DNA of 64,000 nt from JACVRW01 sp034664085 (GCA_034664085.1 JAXDII010000075.1:1-64000); one strand, 5' to 3'; positions 51,019 to 59,939 are shown, numbered from the stretch's first letter. Made by a program: numbers and translations. The notes: generated by a model not told the origin, from the letters alone.

Positions 51019-52461
51019 TTACCCGCCCGGGCCGCACGGCCCTTCCTCACGCACGCAATCCTGCGGATCCACGTCGTCGCGCAGGCCCTTGAACGAGGGG
51101 GCGCGCATCGTGCCGCTGCGCGTCCATTCGCGCAGCTCGACCCGCGCCACGAGCCGCGGCTCGACGAAGATCGAGCCCTTCGGCGGCTGGCGCCCGGTGA
51201 ACGGCGAGTCGGGTCGGCGCAGCGGCTCGAGCTCGCGCTGCAGCAGGGCGAGGGTCTGCTCGGTGAAGCCGCTGCCGACCTTGCCCACGTAGACGAGCCG
51301 GTCGTCGTCGTACACGCCGCACACGAGCGAGCCGAGCCGGCCGCTGCGCCCGCCCTCGCCCGGCGTCCAGCCGCCGATCACCACGTCCTGCTCGCAGACG
51401 TTCTTGATCTTGAGCCAGGCCGAGCTGCGCCGGCCCGGCTCGTAGGTGGAGTCGAGCCGCTTCGCGACGATGCCCTCGATGCCGAGCTCGCGCGTGGCAC
51501 CGAGGAGGGCGCTGCCCTCGCCGCGGTGGTAAGCGGGCGCGCGCCAGGCCGGGCCCTCGAGCTCGAGCTCCTCGAGCAGCTCGCGCCGCTCCTCGTAGGG
51601 CCGTGCCATCGTGGATCGGCCGTCGATGTAGAGCACGTCGAAGGCGACGTAGGTGACCGGGGTGTCGCGCATGCGCCGCTTGACCGCCGAGTCGGAGGCG
51701 AGGTGCATGCGCGACTGGAGCCGCTCGAAGCTGGGCCGGCCCTGCTCGTCCAGGGCCACGATCTCGCCGTCGAGGATCACCCGCCGCGCGCCCAGCTCGC
51801 GCGCCAGCGGCCGCACCTCGGGGTAGCGCGCCGTGAAGTCGGTGAAGTTGCGGCCCTGGAGCGCGATGTGGCCGTGGTCGCAGAAGACGACCGTGCGGAT
51901 GCCGTCCCACTTGACCTCGAAGCCCCAGTTCCGCTCGTCGCGCGGGAGCTCTCCCGGCCGGGCCAGCATCGGCTTGATGCGGTCCGGCATCGGCTCGTAC
52001 TCGGGATCGTCGGGCGGGTCCATGCGGTGCATGAGCCAGTCCTGGCCGCGCGTCTGAAAGAGCGCGTAGCGGCCCTTCAGCCGCTCGCCGTGGAAGGTCG
52101 CGATCACCTCGTCGTCGCGGAACTTCTCGGCCTCGTAGGTGCCACGGTCCCAGACCCTCATCGTCCCGGCGCCGTACTCGCCCTTCGGTATGTCGCCCTC
52201 GAAGTCGAGGTACTCGAGCGGGTGGTCCTCGGTGTGCACCGCCAGCCGGTTCTCCGCTGGGTGAGCCGGGATGCCACGCGGCAGCGCCCATGAGGCCAGC
52301 ACGCCGTCGTGCTCCAGCCGCAGGTCCCAGTGCAGACGGCGGGCGTGGTGCTCCTGGACCACGAAGCGTCCCTGCGCCGGCTGGCCGTCGCGCCCGCCGC
52401 TCGGCTCCGACGTCTTGCCGAAGTCACGCTTGGCGCGGTAGCTCTCGAGCTTCTCCGCCAT
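51019..52461 (-). CDS. ligD: LigD 3'-phosphoesterase and ATP-dependent DNA ligase
   Basis: This is a two-domain LigD for end processing and sealing. The 480-residue protein has an N-terminal phosphoesterase domain (about 35-150) with HHARRLHWDLRLEHDG and HTEDHPLEYLDFEG. The ATP-dependent ligase domain follows, with adenylation motif EVKWDGIR near 190, LDGEIV, EGIVAKRLDS and WLKIKN. The polymerase domain is encoded separately at 49256. I chose the ATG at 52461 because GAGGA lies upstream; its first 38 bp overlap the HAD gene. Confidence 0.94.
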   Translation of the reverse strand: MAEKLESYRAKRDFGKTSEPSGGRDGQPAQGRFVVQEHHARRLHWDLRLEHDGVLASWALPRGIPAHPAENRLAVHTEDHPLEYLDFEGDIPKGEYGAGTMRVWDRGTYEAEKFRDDEVIATFHGERLKGRYALFQTRGQDWLMHRMDPPDDPEYEPMPDRIKPMLARPGELPRDERNWGFEVKWDGIRTVVFCDHGHIALQGRNFTDFTARYPEVRPLARELGARRVILDGEIVALDEQGRPSFERLQSRMHLASDSAVKRRMRDTPVTYVAFDVLYIDGRSTMARPYEERRELLEELELEGPAWRAPAYHRGEGSALLGATRELGIEGIVAKRLDSTYEPGRRSSAWLKIKNVCEQDVVIGGWTPGEGGRSGRLGSLVCGVYDDDRLVYVGKVGSGFTEQTLALLQRELEPLRRPDSPFTGRQPPKGSIFVEPRLVARVELREWTRSGTMRAPSFKGLRDDVDPQDCVREEGPCGPGG

Positions 52462-53125
52462 CGGGGAGATCCTCACGGGCGAACGGCGTCTCGTCCAGTC
52501 CGGCGCGCAGCGCCTCGATCGACTCGAACACCGCCAAGGCGCCTGCCTCGCGCAGCTCCGCCTCCGAGAAGCCGCCGGTGAGCACGGCGACCGTCTCGAT
52601 CCCCGCCCGCCCCGCGGCGACGCAGTCCCAGGTGGAATCGCCGACCATCACCGCCTGGTCGGTGCCGGCCTTCTCCATCGCGGCCCGCACGAGATCCGGC
52701 TCGGGCTTGGTCGCGTCCACGTCCCCCGAGTCGGTCCAGTCGTCCACCAGCTCGCGGACGTCGAGCATGTCGAGGTAGTGCTCCACCTCCTCGGGCTTCG
52801 CCGAGCTCGCCAGCACCACGGCGTGGCCGCGTTCGGAGAGGTCCACGATCAGCTCGCGCGCGCCCTGCAGCGGCTCCACCTCGCCGATCAGCTCCATGTA
52901 GAGCGTTTTCTCGGCGGCGCGGATGTCGTCGCCCTTCTCGCTCTCGACCGCCTCGCCGCAGAGAGACTTCACGAGGTGGTCGCCGCCCATGCCGATGTGC
53001 CGGTGGATGCGCCAGAGCGGCAGCACCTCCCCGTGCTGGCGGAAGGCCCGAAACCACGCCAGGACGTGGTGGTAGTTCGTGTCGACGAGGGTCCCGTCGA
53101 TGTCGAGGATCGCGGCGGGCGGCAT
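52424..53125 (-). CDS. HAD-superfamily phosphatase
   Basis: A predicted small-molecule phosphatase of the phosphoglycolate phosphatase-like subfamily. The 233-residue protein has motif I DIDGTLVD, motif II LASSAK, motif III Lys in ATKPEPD and motif IV MVGDSTWD. AAAGGAG stands about six bases before the ATG at 53125. The head of the end-joining run, it could clean 3'- or 2-phosphoglycolate from damaged ends, but this is only inference. The gap to the divergent CAP gene (53126-53221) contains an AT-rich stretch probably holding promoters. Confidence 0.88.
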   Translation of the reverse strand: MPPAAILDIDGTLVDTNYHHVLAWFRAFRQHGEVLPLWRIHRHIGMGGDHLVKSLCGEAVESEKGDDIRAAEKTLYMELIGEVEPLQGARELIVDLSERGHAVVLASSAKPEEVEHYLDMLDVRELVDDWTDSGDVDATKPEPDLVRAAMEKAGTDQAVMVGDSTWDCVAAGRAGIETVAVLTGGFSEAELREAGALAVFESIEALRAGLDETPFAREDLPDGGEARELPRQA

Positions 53126-53221
53126 GGCCTCTCCTTTCCCTCGTATATCCGTCCATAACCGGCTCGAGGGCCGATAAGGCGGGCGGCGGGTGACGAAATC
53201 AACCCTGAACGGGTTAGACCG

Positions 53222-53785
53222 ATGAACCACCCCATCCCGCAGCTCCGCCTCCTCGCCATCGTGGCCGCAGTCTGCGGCGCGACGCTGGCCGCTGCTCCGG
53301 CGGCACAGGCCGCACAGGCATGCCCCGCCTCGAATGCCACGCCCGCGAAGGCGAGCAAGCCCGAGATCGTGCGCGCCACGCTCTGCGAGCTGAACAGCGA
53401 GCGGGCGCGCCACGGGCTCAGGCGGGTGTCGCTCAACCGGCGCCTGTCGAGGGCGGCCCGCCGCCACGCGCGCGACATGGCGCGGCGCAACTATTTCTCC
53501 CACGACTCGCTGGGCGGCGGCTCGTTCATCGACCGCATCCGCCGTGAGGGCTACCTCAGGAACGCCCGCAGCTGGGTGGTCGGGGAGAACCTGGCCTGGG
53601 GCAGTCACGGGCACTCCCGCCCGCGCGTGATCATGCAGATGTGGATGAACAGTCCGGGGCACCGGGCCAACATCCTCAACGCGTCCTTCCGCGAGATCGG
53701 CATCGGGGTGGCCTACGACGCGCCGATCGCCGGCGGCGGCAAGCCGGCCGGCACCTATGTGACCGACTTCGGCTCGCGCGGCTAG
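53222..53785 (+). CDS. secreted CAP-domain (SCP/YkwD-like) protein
   Basis: The 187-residue protein has an N-terminal signal peptide (about 1-30, ending AAQAAQA) and one CAP domain. The conserved HARDMARRNYFSHDS, GENLAWG and MWMNSPGHRANILNASFREIGIG motifs are intact. Bacterial CAP proteins are extracellular with mostly unknown roles. The frame starts at ATG 53222; an AACCC/GGGTT inverted repeat (53199-53217) lies just before it. Its stop shares CTAG with the convergent topoisomerase stop. Confidence 0.9.
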   Translation: MNHPIPQLRLLAIVAAVCGATLAAAPAAQAAQACPASNATPAKASKPEIVRATLCELNSERARHGLRRVSLNRRLSRAARRHARDMARRNYFSHDSLGGGSFIDRIRREGYLRNARSWVVGENLAWGSHGHSRPRVIMQMWMNSPGHRANILNASFREIGIGVAYDAPIAGGGKPAGTYVTDFGSRG

Positions 53786-54864
53786 ACCGCGACCTCCTCG
53801 AGCTCCTCGGCCAGCTCCTCGGCCAGCTCGACCGCCTCCGAGTCGGTGTCCTTGGCGATCAGGTCGAGCACGCCCTCCTCGATCGCCCCCTGCAGGTCGG
53901 GCCATGCGGCGGTGTCCTCCACCAGGTCGGGCAGGACGCCGGCGATCGTCAGGCCGCCGTCGAAGCGGTCGAACACGCGCGGATCGATGTACGACGTGCG
54001 CGCGACCGTCGGGGTGTTGCCGAGGTAGCGGGCGACCTCCTTCACCGCGCGCGCCTTGGCCCGCTTGCGCGAGGTCTTCGTCGCGTGGGCGGGTCCGGAC
54101 ACGGCCAGCGCCACGGCCGCCAGCACGGTGCCGCTCCAGGTACGGAAGTCCTTGGCGCTGAAGTCGCCGCCCGAGGCTTCCTTCACGTACGCGTTGATGT
54201 CGGGCGACTTCACGTCGACCCAGCGGCGTCCGTCCTTGTAGGCCAGCAGCTCGTCGCCGCCGCCGCCGCGGCGGCGCTTCAGCTCGCGCACCAGCGCGGC
54301 GATCTCGGGGTCCGCGATCGTCTGGAGCCGCCGTTGGCCGCCCTTGGCCTCGTAGTCGAAGCTGACCTCGTCGCCGGAGACGGTCACGTGGCGCTTCTGC
54401 ATCGTCGCGATCCCGTAGGTGTCGTTCTCCTCGGCGTAGTCCTCCGACCCGATCCGGAAGAAGCCCCGGTCCAGCAGCCGCACGGCGCACGCGAGCACCT
54501 TCTCGCGCGGCATGCCCTTGCGCGCCAGGTCCTTCCCCACGCGCCGGCGCAGCTTCGGCAGGGCGTGCGCGAAGCCGATCATCGACTCGAACTTCTCCGC
54601 GTCGCGGCGCTGTCGCCAGCGGTCGTGGTAGCGGTACTGCTTGCGCCCTGCCGCGTCCATGCCGGTCGCCTGGATGTGGCCCATCGGATACGGGCAGATC
54701 CACACCTCCTCCCAGGCCGGCGGGATCGCCAGCTCGCGGATGCGCTCCAGCACGCTCGGCTCCGTCACCCGGCGCCCCTCGTCGTCGAGGTACTCGAATC
54801 CCTTGCCGCGCCGCCTGCGGCGGATGCCGGTTCCCGAGCAGTCGACTCGCCTCAGTCTCGCCAC
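53782..54864 (-). CDS. DNA topoisomerase IB
   Basis: A poxvirus-type topoisomerase IB that relaxes supercoils through a 3'-phosphotyrosine. The 360-residue protein has the N-terminal RLRRVDCSGTGIRRRRRGKG, then PPAWEEVWICPYPMGHIQATG and RIGSEDYAEENDTYG. FRTWSGT carries an active-site Arg. The catalytic Tyr lies in ARTSYIDPRV near residue 300, before the acidic C-terminus. I chose the GTG at 54864 as it gives the family-like start ARLRRVDC; an ATG at 54876 would add four residues. Either start overlaps or touches the divergent gene. Confidence 0.92.
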   Translation of the reverse strand: MARLRRVDCSGTGIRRRRRGKGFEYLDDEGRRVTEPSVLERIRELAIPPAWEEVWICPYPMGHIQATGMDAAGRKQYRYHDRWRQRRDAEKFESMIGFAHALPKLRRRVGKDLARKGMPREKVLACAVRLLDRGFFRIGSEDYAEENDTYGIATMQKRHVTVSGDEVSFDYEAKGGQRRLQTIADPEIAALVRELKRRRGGGGDELLAYKDGRRWVDVKSPDINAYVKEASGGDFSAKDFRTWSGTVLAAVALAVSGPAHATKTSRKRAKARAVKEVARYLGNTPTVARTSYIDPRVFDRFDGGLTIAGVLPDLVEDTAAWPDLQGAIEEGVLDLIAKDTDSEAVELAEELAEELEEVAV

Positions 54865-54874
54865 GCGCCCTCCC

Positions 54875-55453
54875 ATGCCCGCTTGGAGTAGCGGGCAATC
54901 CTCCTGGGAACGTGGCCGCGTGGTGATCGAGGCGCTCGAGGGGCACGGCGTGGACACGGACACGGTCCGCGTGGTGGGCCACGACGTGAAGCCGGGAGTG
55001 ACCTCGGACGAGGGCGACGGCGACGAGTGGCCCGCGATACGCGAGCGGGTGCTGGCGGCGGAGATCCTGGTCGTGGCCAGCCCGACCTGGCTGGGCCGGC
55101 CATCCAGCGTCGCCCAGCGGGTGCTCGAGCGCATGGACGCGCTGCTCTCCGAGACCGACGACGAGGGCCGGCCGGTGGCCTACAACCGCGTCGCGGGGGT
55201 GGTGGTGACGGGCAACGAGGACGGCGCGCACCACGTGATCAGCGAGATCGCCGGTGCGCTGATCGACGTGAGCTACACGATCCCCGGCCAGGCGTGGACC
55301 TACTGGAACCGCGGTCCCGGTCCGGGCGACAGCTACCTCGACACCGACGCGGGCAAGGACTGGTCCCACAAGACCGGCCGCGCCGCGGCGTCGAACCTCG
55401 TCGCGGCCGCGTGCGCCCTGGCGGAGCGCCCGGTGCCGGCGCCGCCCGACTAG
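54875..55453 (+). pseudogene. flavodoxin/NADPH-dependent FMN reductase-family gene lacking its N-terminus
   Basis: The product matches the flavodoxin-like FMN reductase family from VVIEALEGHGVDTDTVRVV onwards, with ASPTWLGRPSSVAQRVLERMDALL and VVTGNEDGAHHVISEIAGAL intact. What is missing is the first beta strand and the FMN phosphate-binding loop, which in relatives precede this part by about 20 residues. The codons between the ATG at 54875 and that point (MPAWSSGQSSWERGR) do not resemble it, and no other frame restores it. The gene begins inside the topoisomerase start. I infer a 5' deletion; an alternative is a degenerate but active protein starting at GTG 54920. Confidence 0.6.
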
Positions 55454-56256
55454 CTCGGCGGCGGGAAGGCCTGGGCGAGCTGGTCCAGCAGCGCCTGGTC
55501 GCGCGCCGCGGTCGCGCGCGAGCGCATCTCCAGGTCGAGCGCGTCGCCGCCGGGCAGCGCCACCACCCCGCCGGCCTCGCGGACGATCAGCTGGGCGGCG
55601 GCGACGTCGACCGAACGCACCTCGCGCAGGGTGATCATCGCGTCGAGGCGGCCGCCGGCGACCAGGCACATCGAGGCGGCGACCGAGCCCAGCGCCCGCA
55701 GGCGCCGGGCGCCGAGCGAGCCGAGCGCCTCGGCCGCGGCCGCAACCCGCTCCGGGCGCGCCGTCTCCAGGCCCAGCAGCTCCAGCGGCCCCGGCTCTAG
55801 CACGGCGAGCCGCTCGCCGTCGCAGAAGGCCCCCTCGCCGCGCACCGCCCACCAGTCGCGCACGGGCGTCAGCTCCGCCACGAAGCCCACCTCCACGTCC
55901 TGCATGCGCGCGCCCGACGCCACAGCGATCGACACGCAGGCGAACGGCAGGCCGCGCTTGGCGTTGACCGAGCCGTCCACGGGGTCCACGACCACGCGCG
56001 CGTCCGCCGAGCCGCCGCCGATCGCCACCTCGCCGCGCTCCTCCGAGACCGCCACGAGCGGCACGCCGAACGCCTCCAGCTCGGCGAACACGGCATCCTC
56101 AGCGGCCTTGTCCACGGCCAGCGTGGTGTCCCCGCCCTCGCCCTCGCCGTGCGGCACGGAACGCTCGGCGGTGGTCCCCATGTCGGCGACGGCCGCGCGC
56201 GCCGCGTGAGCCGCGCGGCGGCAGAGCGCGAGCCAGTCGGAGTCCGGGAGCGCCAT
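55450..56256 (-). CDS. inositol monophosphatase-family phosphatase
   Basis: A Mg-dependent phosphatase of the IMPase/CysQ/FBPase superfamily. The 268-residue protein has SEERGEV with the metal Glu, VVDPVDGSVNAKRG with the Asp ligands, and RSVDVAAAQLIVREAGG near the C-terminus. The substrate could be inositol phosphate, 3'-phosphoadenosine or histidinol phosphate; HisN-type activity is possible but unsupported. The stop shares the CTAG palindrome with the preceding plus-strand gene. Confidence 0.9.
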   Translation of the reverse strand: MALPDSDWLALCRRAAHAARAAVADMGTTAERSVPHGEGEGGDTTLAVDKAAEDAVFAELEAFGVPLVAVSEERGEVAIGGGSADARVVVDPVDGSVNAKRGLPFACVSIAVASGARMQDVEVGFVAELTPVRDWWAVRGEGAFCDGERLAVLEPGPLELLGLETARPERVAAAAEALGSLGARRLRALGSVAASMCLVAGGRLDAMITLREVRSVDVAAAQLIVREAGGVVALPGGDALDLEMRSRATAARDQALLDQLAQAFPPPS

Positions 56257-56321
56257 GGCGACCCATCCTAGGCCGCGGTTGCGGCGCCCGCCGGCCGCCC
56301 TGCGCGATATTGGGCGGCGGC

Positions 56322-56501
56322 ATGTGCATGCAGTGCATGGCAGGCGCGATGACCGCGGTGGGGGCCGCCTCGGGGGCGCGCGCGTATCTCGGCAGCCGCC
56401 GTTCCGCTTGGCTCACCCCAGCGCGGCTGCGGGCGCTCACGATCGCGCTTGCCGTCGCGGCGCTGGTCGCGTCGGCGACGTTGCTGAGCGGGTCGGGCTG
56501 A
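56322..56501 (+). CDS. small CxxC membrane protein
   Basis: The 59-residue protein begins MCMQCMAGAMTAVGAASGARAYL and has a second hydrophobic segment (ALTIALAVAALVASATLL). It therefore has two likely membrane segments and a CxxC right at the N-terminus, which could bind metal or be redox active. I recall similar tiny proteins in Solirubrobacterales genomes. Function unknown. The ATG at 56322 is preferred to a TTG at 56310 because the CxxC start looks conserved. It precedes the helicase gene by 41 bp. Confidence 0.65.
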   Translation: MCMQCMAGAMTAVGAASGARAYLGSRRSAWLTPARLRALTIALAVAALVASATLLSGSG

Positions 56502-56542
56502 GCCCCGATCGCTGCGGCAGGCGCGGCGTATCCTAGGTCGGC

Positions 56543-59500
56543 ATGCCTGACCTCCTGGACGGCCTGAACGCGAACCAGCGGGCCGTCGTCACACATCCCG
56601 GCGGGCCGCTGCTGGTCGTGGCCGGTGCCGGCACCGGCAAGACCCGCACCCTCACCGGCCGCTTCGCCTGGCTCGTCGAGCAGGGCACCCCCGCGGACTG
56701 CATCCTGGCCCTGACCTTCTCGAGCCCCGCCGCCGCGGAGATGCGCGAGCGCCTCGAGACGCTCCTCGACGCGCCGTACGAGGAGCTGAACGTCTCCACG
56801 TTCCACGCGTTCTGCGTGAAGCTGCTGCGCGACGAGGCGCTCGAGGCGGGTGTTGACCCGTTCTTCTCGCCGGTCACGCCCGCCGACCGGCTGGCCCTGC
56901 TGCTGGAGCGCATCCACGACCTGACGCTGCGCCACCACGAGATCCGCGGCAACCCGGCTCCGCTGCTGGCGAGCTTCGTCTCGCGCATCGACCGGCTGAA
57001 GGACGAGCTGATCTCCGCGGAGGAGCTGCTGGCCTGGGCGCAGGGGCTGCCCGCCGACACCGACGCCGAGCGCGCCCACGCGGCCCGGGAGCAGGAGTTC
57101 GCGCGCCTCTACGCCGACCACGACCGCCTGCTCGCGGAGCGCGGCGCGCTCGACTTCGGCGACCTGATCGTGCGCGCCTTCCGGCTGCTGCACGAGCGTC
57201 CGCACGTGCGCGAGCGCACCGCCCGGCGCTTCCGCCACGTGCTCGTCGACGAGTACCAGGACACGAACTTCGCCCAGGGCATGCTGCTGCGGCTGCTGGT
57301 CGAGGAGCACGCGAACGTCACGGTCGTCGGCGACGACGACCAGGCGATCTACCGCTTCCGCGGGGCGTCGCAGAAGAACCTCGTCGAGTTCGAGCGCGAG
57401 CTGCCGGACGTCACGCGGATCAAGCTCGAGCGCAACTTCCGCTCCGGCCGCCGCATCCTGGACGCCGCGACCGCCGTGGTCGCCCCGATCGAGGCGCGCC
57501 TGCCGAAGAAGCTCGCCGGCGCCAGCGGCGGCCGCGTGCGCTTCTGGCGCTGCCGCTCGGAGCGCGCCCAGTCGCAGGCGGTGGCCGCAGAGGCCGAGCG
57601 GCTGATCGCCGGCGGGGTCGCGCCCGAGGAGATCTGCGTGCTGGTGCGCTCGGTCAAGACCGAGGGGTCGGTGGTGGCGGCGGCGCTCGAGGAGCGCGCC
57701 ATCCCGTTCCGGACCCGCGGCGCCGCCGCGTACTTCCAGCGCGCCGAGGTGCGCGACGTGCTGGCCTGGCTGCGCGCGCTGGCCGACCCGGGCGACTCAG
57801 GCGCGGTCGTGCGCGCGCTCAGCCGGCCGCCGATCGAGCTGCGCTCGGTGGACGTGGCGCGCCTGACCCAGCTGGCGCGGCGGCGCAAGCTCGACATGCC
57901 GTCGGCGGTGGCGGCGGCGCTGGAGGGCCCGCAGCTCTCCGAGGAGGGCCGCGACCGCGCGCGCGCCTTCCTGCGGCTCTACCGCTCCGCCTCCGGCGCG
58001 TTCGAGGACCGCCGCCCGGATGCCTTCGTGATGCGCCTGATCGAGCGCATCGGGCTGCGCCGCCAGCAGGTCTTCGCCACGCACGCCGACACGGTCGAGC
58101 GGCTGCGCAACATCGCCAAGCTGCCCGAGCTGGCCACCGCCTACATGCGCCGGGAGCCGCAGGCGACCGCCCGCGAGTTCGCCCGCTACCTGGCGGCGGT
58201 CGCGGAGTCCGGGCTGCGCGAGGAGGAGGCGGTCGACCAGGCTTCGGCGCCCGCCGTGTCGGTGATGACGATGCACGCGGCCAAGGGACTCGAGTTCGAC
58301 CACGTCTTCGTGCTGGGTCTGTCCGCCGGGGCCATGCCCGGTCCCTACCGCGCGCCCGTCGGCGACGTGCCGGACGAGCTGCTCAAGGAGCGCCTCGACC
58401 CCGAGCCGGCGCAGCAGACGCACGAGGCGGAGATGCGCCGCCTGCTGCACGTGGCCATGACGCGGGCGCGCAAGGGGCTCGTGCTGGCCTGGGCGGAGGC
58501 GGGCCCGCCCGGCACGACACCGCGCCCGTCGCCGTTCTACGAGGAGGCGCGCGCGGCGCTGGAGTTCGAGGAGGAGGTGTTCGAGGAGGAGCTGTTCGGC
58601 CCCGCCGAGGGCCTGCACTCGACCTTCCGCATCATGCGCGACGAGCTGCTCGACACGGTCGCGCGCGTCGGCGGCCGGCTGGGCGAGATGCGGCTCGACA
58701 CCTACCTCGACGTCGATCAGGCGGTGTCGCGCTACCTCGAGCTGATCAAGGTGGCGGCGCTGATCGAGCGCGCCCGCGAGGGCCAGCCGCTCGAGACGGC
58801 GCTCCCCGAGGTGAACGAGATCCTGGCCCAGTGCGCCACGACGGAGCAGCGCGAGATCTTCGAGGAGTCCGGGCTGGACGGCTGGCTGCGCGACACCGGG
58901 CGCGATCCCGCCGAGAGCCCGTCCCGCTCGCAGAACGGCTCGGACGCGTCGCTGGACCCGTTCATCCCGCGCCGCGGCCGCGGCCTGATGCTGTCGGCCT
59001 CCGACATCGAGACCTACCGGATCTGCCCGCTCAAGTACAAGTTCGCGCGCGTCTTCCGGATCCCGCAGGAGCCGACCATCCACCAGCGCTTCGGGATCGT
59101 CGTGCACCAGGTGCTGGAGCGCTTCCACAACGAGCCCAGCCCGTCGCTCGAGCGCCTCCGGGAGCTGTTCGAGATCTCGTGGCGGCGCTCCGGCTTCGGC
59201 GACTCCGACGACGAGCTGCAGTTCCGCGAGCGGGCGGTGGCCTCGCTCGAGCGCTACTGGCGCCTCGATCACGAGTCCGAGGCCGAGCCGGTCTGGTTCG
59301 AGCGCTCCTTCGCCTTCAAGCTCGGCCCGCACCTGCTGCGCGGCCGCGTCGACCGCGTCGACCGGCACCCGGACGGCTCGTTCGAGCTGATCGACTACAA
59401 GACCGGCAAGGCGAAGACCGAGGAGGACCTGCGCGAGGACGTGCAGCTCTCGCTCTACCAGATGGGTGCGCGCGAGTCGTGGAACCTCCAGACCTCGGCG

Positions 59501-59692
59501 CAGAGCTACTTCTACGTGCTGACCGGCGAGAAGGTGCCCGTCGAGCACTCGGCGGAGGAGCTGGAGCGCGTCAAGGCCACGGTCGCCGACATCGCGGGCG
59601 GGATCCTCAAGCAGCGCTTCGAGCCGACGCCCTCGCCGGACATCTGCCGCTTCTGCGACTACCGCATCATCTGTCCAGCGGCAGAGAAGTGA
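56543..59692 (+). CDS. UvrD/Rep-type helicase fused to RecB/AddB-like Fe-S nuclease
   Basis: A large DNA repair or recombination enzyme. The 1,049-residue protein has an SF1A helicase: Walker A GAGTGKT at 28-34, STFHAFC, VDEYQDT near 233, GDDDQAIYRFRGA, MHAAKGLEF and VAMTRARKG. A PD-(D/E)xK nuclease domain follows from about 815, with GRVDRVDR and ELIDYKTGK. Four Cys (one in YRICPLKY and three in CRFCDYRIIC) suit an AddB-type iron-sulfur staple. The layout resembles one subunit of AdnAB; no second subunit is adjacent, so it may act alone or with a partner elsewhere. Confidence 0.9.
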   Translation: MPDLLDGLNANQRAVVTHPGGPLLVVAGAGTGKTRTLTGRFAWLVEQGTPADCILALTFSSPAAAEMRERLETLLDAPYEELNVSTFHAFCVKLLRDEALEAGVDPFFSPVTPADRLALLLERIHDLTLRHHEIRGNPAPLLASFVSRIDRLKDELISAEELLAWAQGLPADTDAERAHAAREQEFARLYADHDRLLAERGALDFGDLIVRAFRLLHERPHVRERTARRFRHVLVDEYQDTNFAQGMLLRLLVEEHANVTVVGDDDQAIYRFRGASQKNLVEFERELPDVTRIKLERNFRSGRRILDAATAVVAPIEARLPKKLAGASGGRVRFWRCRSERAQSQAVAAEAERLIAGGVAPEEICVLVRSVKTEGSVVAAALEERAIPFRTRGAAAYFQRAEVRDVLAWLRALADPGDSGAVVRALSRPPIELRSVDVARLTQLARRRKLDMPSAVAAALEGPQLSEEGRDRARAFLRLYRSASGAFEDRRPDAFVMRLIERIGLRRQQVFATHADTVERLRNIAKLPELATAYMRREPQATAREFARYLAAVAESGLREEEAVDQASAPAVSVMTMHAAKGLEFDHVFVLGLSAGAMPGPYRAPVGDVPDELLKERLDPEPAQQTHEAEMRRLLHVAMTRARKGLVLAWAEAGPPGTTPRPSPFYEEARAALEFEEEVFEEELFGPAEGLHSTFRIMRDELLDTVARVGGRLGEMRLDTYLDVDQAVSRYLELIKVAALIERAREGQPLETALPEVNEILAQCATTEQREIFEESGLDGWLRDTGRDPAESPSRSQNGSDASLDPFIPRRGRGLMLSASDIETYRICPLKYKFARVFRIPQEPTIHQRFGIVVHQVLERFHNEPSPSLERLRELFEISWRRSGFGDSDDELQFRERAVASLERYWRLDHESEAEPVWFERSFAFKLGPHLLRGRVDRVDRHPDGSFELIDYKTGKAKTEEDLREDVQLSLYQMGARESWNLQTSAQSYFYVLTGEKVPVEHSAEELERVKATVADIAGGILKQRFEPTPSPDICRFCDYRIICPAAEK

Positions 59693-59727
59693 GGTTTCCG
59701 ACCGACTCACAGGGGAACCTGGGGGCC

Positions 59728-59934
59728 ATGACGATTGGAACGTCTCTCTTCCTGATCGCGGTTGGAGCGATCCTGCGCTACGCCGTCGAGGCGACCGTGG
59801 CTGGCGTGGACATCCAGACGGCCGGCCTGATCCTGATGATTATCGGCGTCGTCGGCCTCGTGATCGGGCTCTTCCTCGTTACCCAGGCCCGCGCCGACGA
59901 CCGGCCCCTCGCGGACGACCCGCGCTACCGATGA
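59728..59934 (+). CDS. small two-span membrane protein (DUF6458-like)
   Basis: The 68-residue protein begins MTIGTSLFLIAVGAILRYAV and has a second hydrophobic segment (AGLILMIIGVVGLVIGLFLV), then a short charged tail. It resembles small DUF6458-type proteins frequent in Actinomycetota. Function unknown. The ATG is 35 bp after the helicase stop, preceded by GGGGGCC, and may be cotranscribed with it. The dispersed palindrome follows 5 bp after its stop. Confidence 0.8.
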   Translation: MTIGTSLFLIAVGAILRYAVEATVAGVDIQTAGLILMIIGVVGLVIGLFLVTQARADDRPLADDPRYR

Positions 59935-59939
59935 CCATT

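Noticed and set aside
52473..53156. Alternative frame over the HAD phosphatase gene
   Set aside because: It lacks the HAD motifs, which are all in the frame ending at 52424.
52424..55852. A very long minus-strand open frame covering HAD phosphatase, the CAP region, topoisomerase and part of IMPase
   Set aside because: Only its last 233 codons are the HAD protein. The rest lies antisense or out of frame to well-recognised genes; long spurious frames are expected at this GC content.
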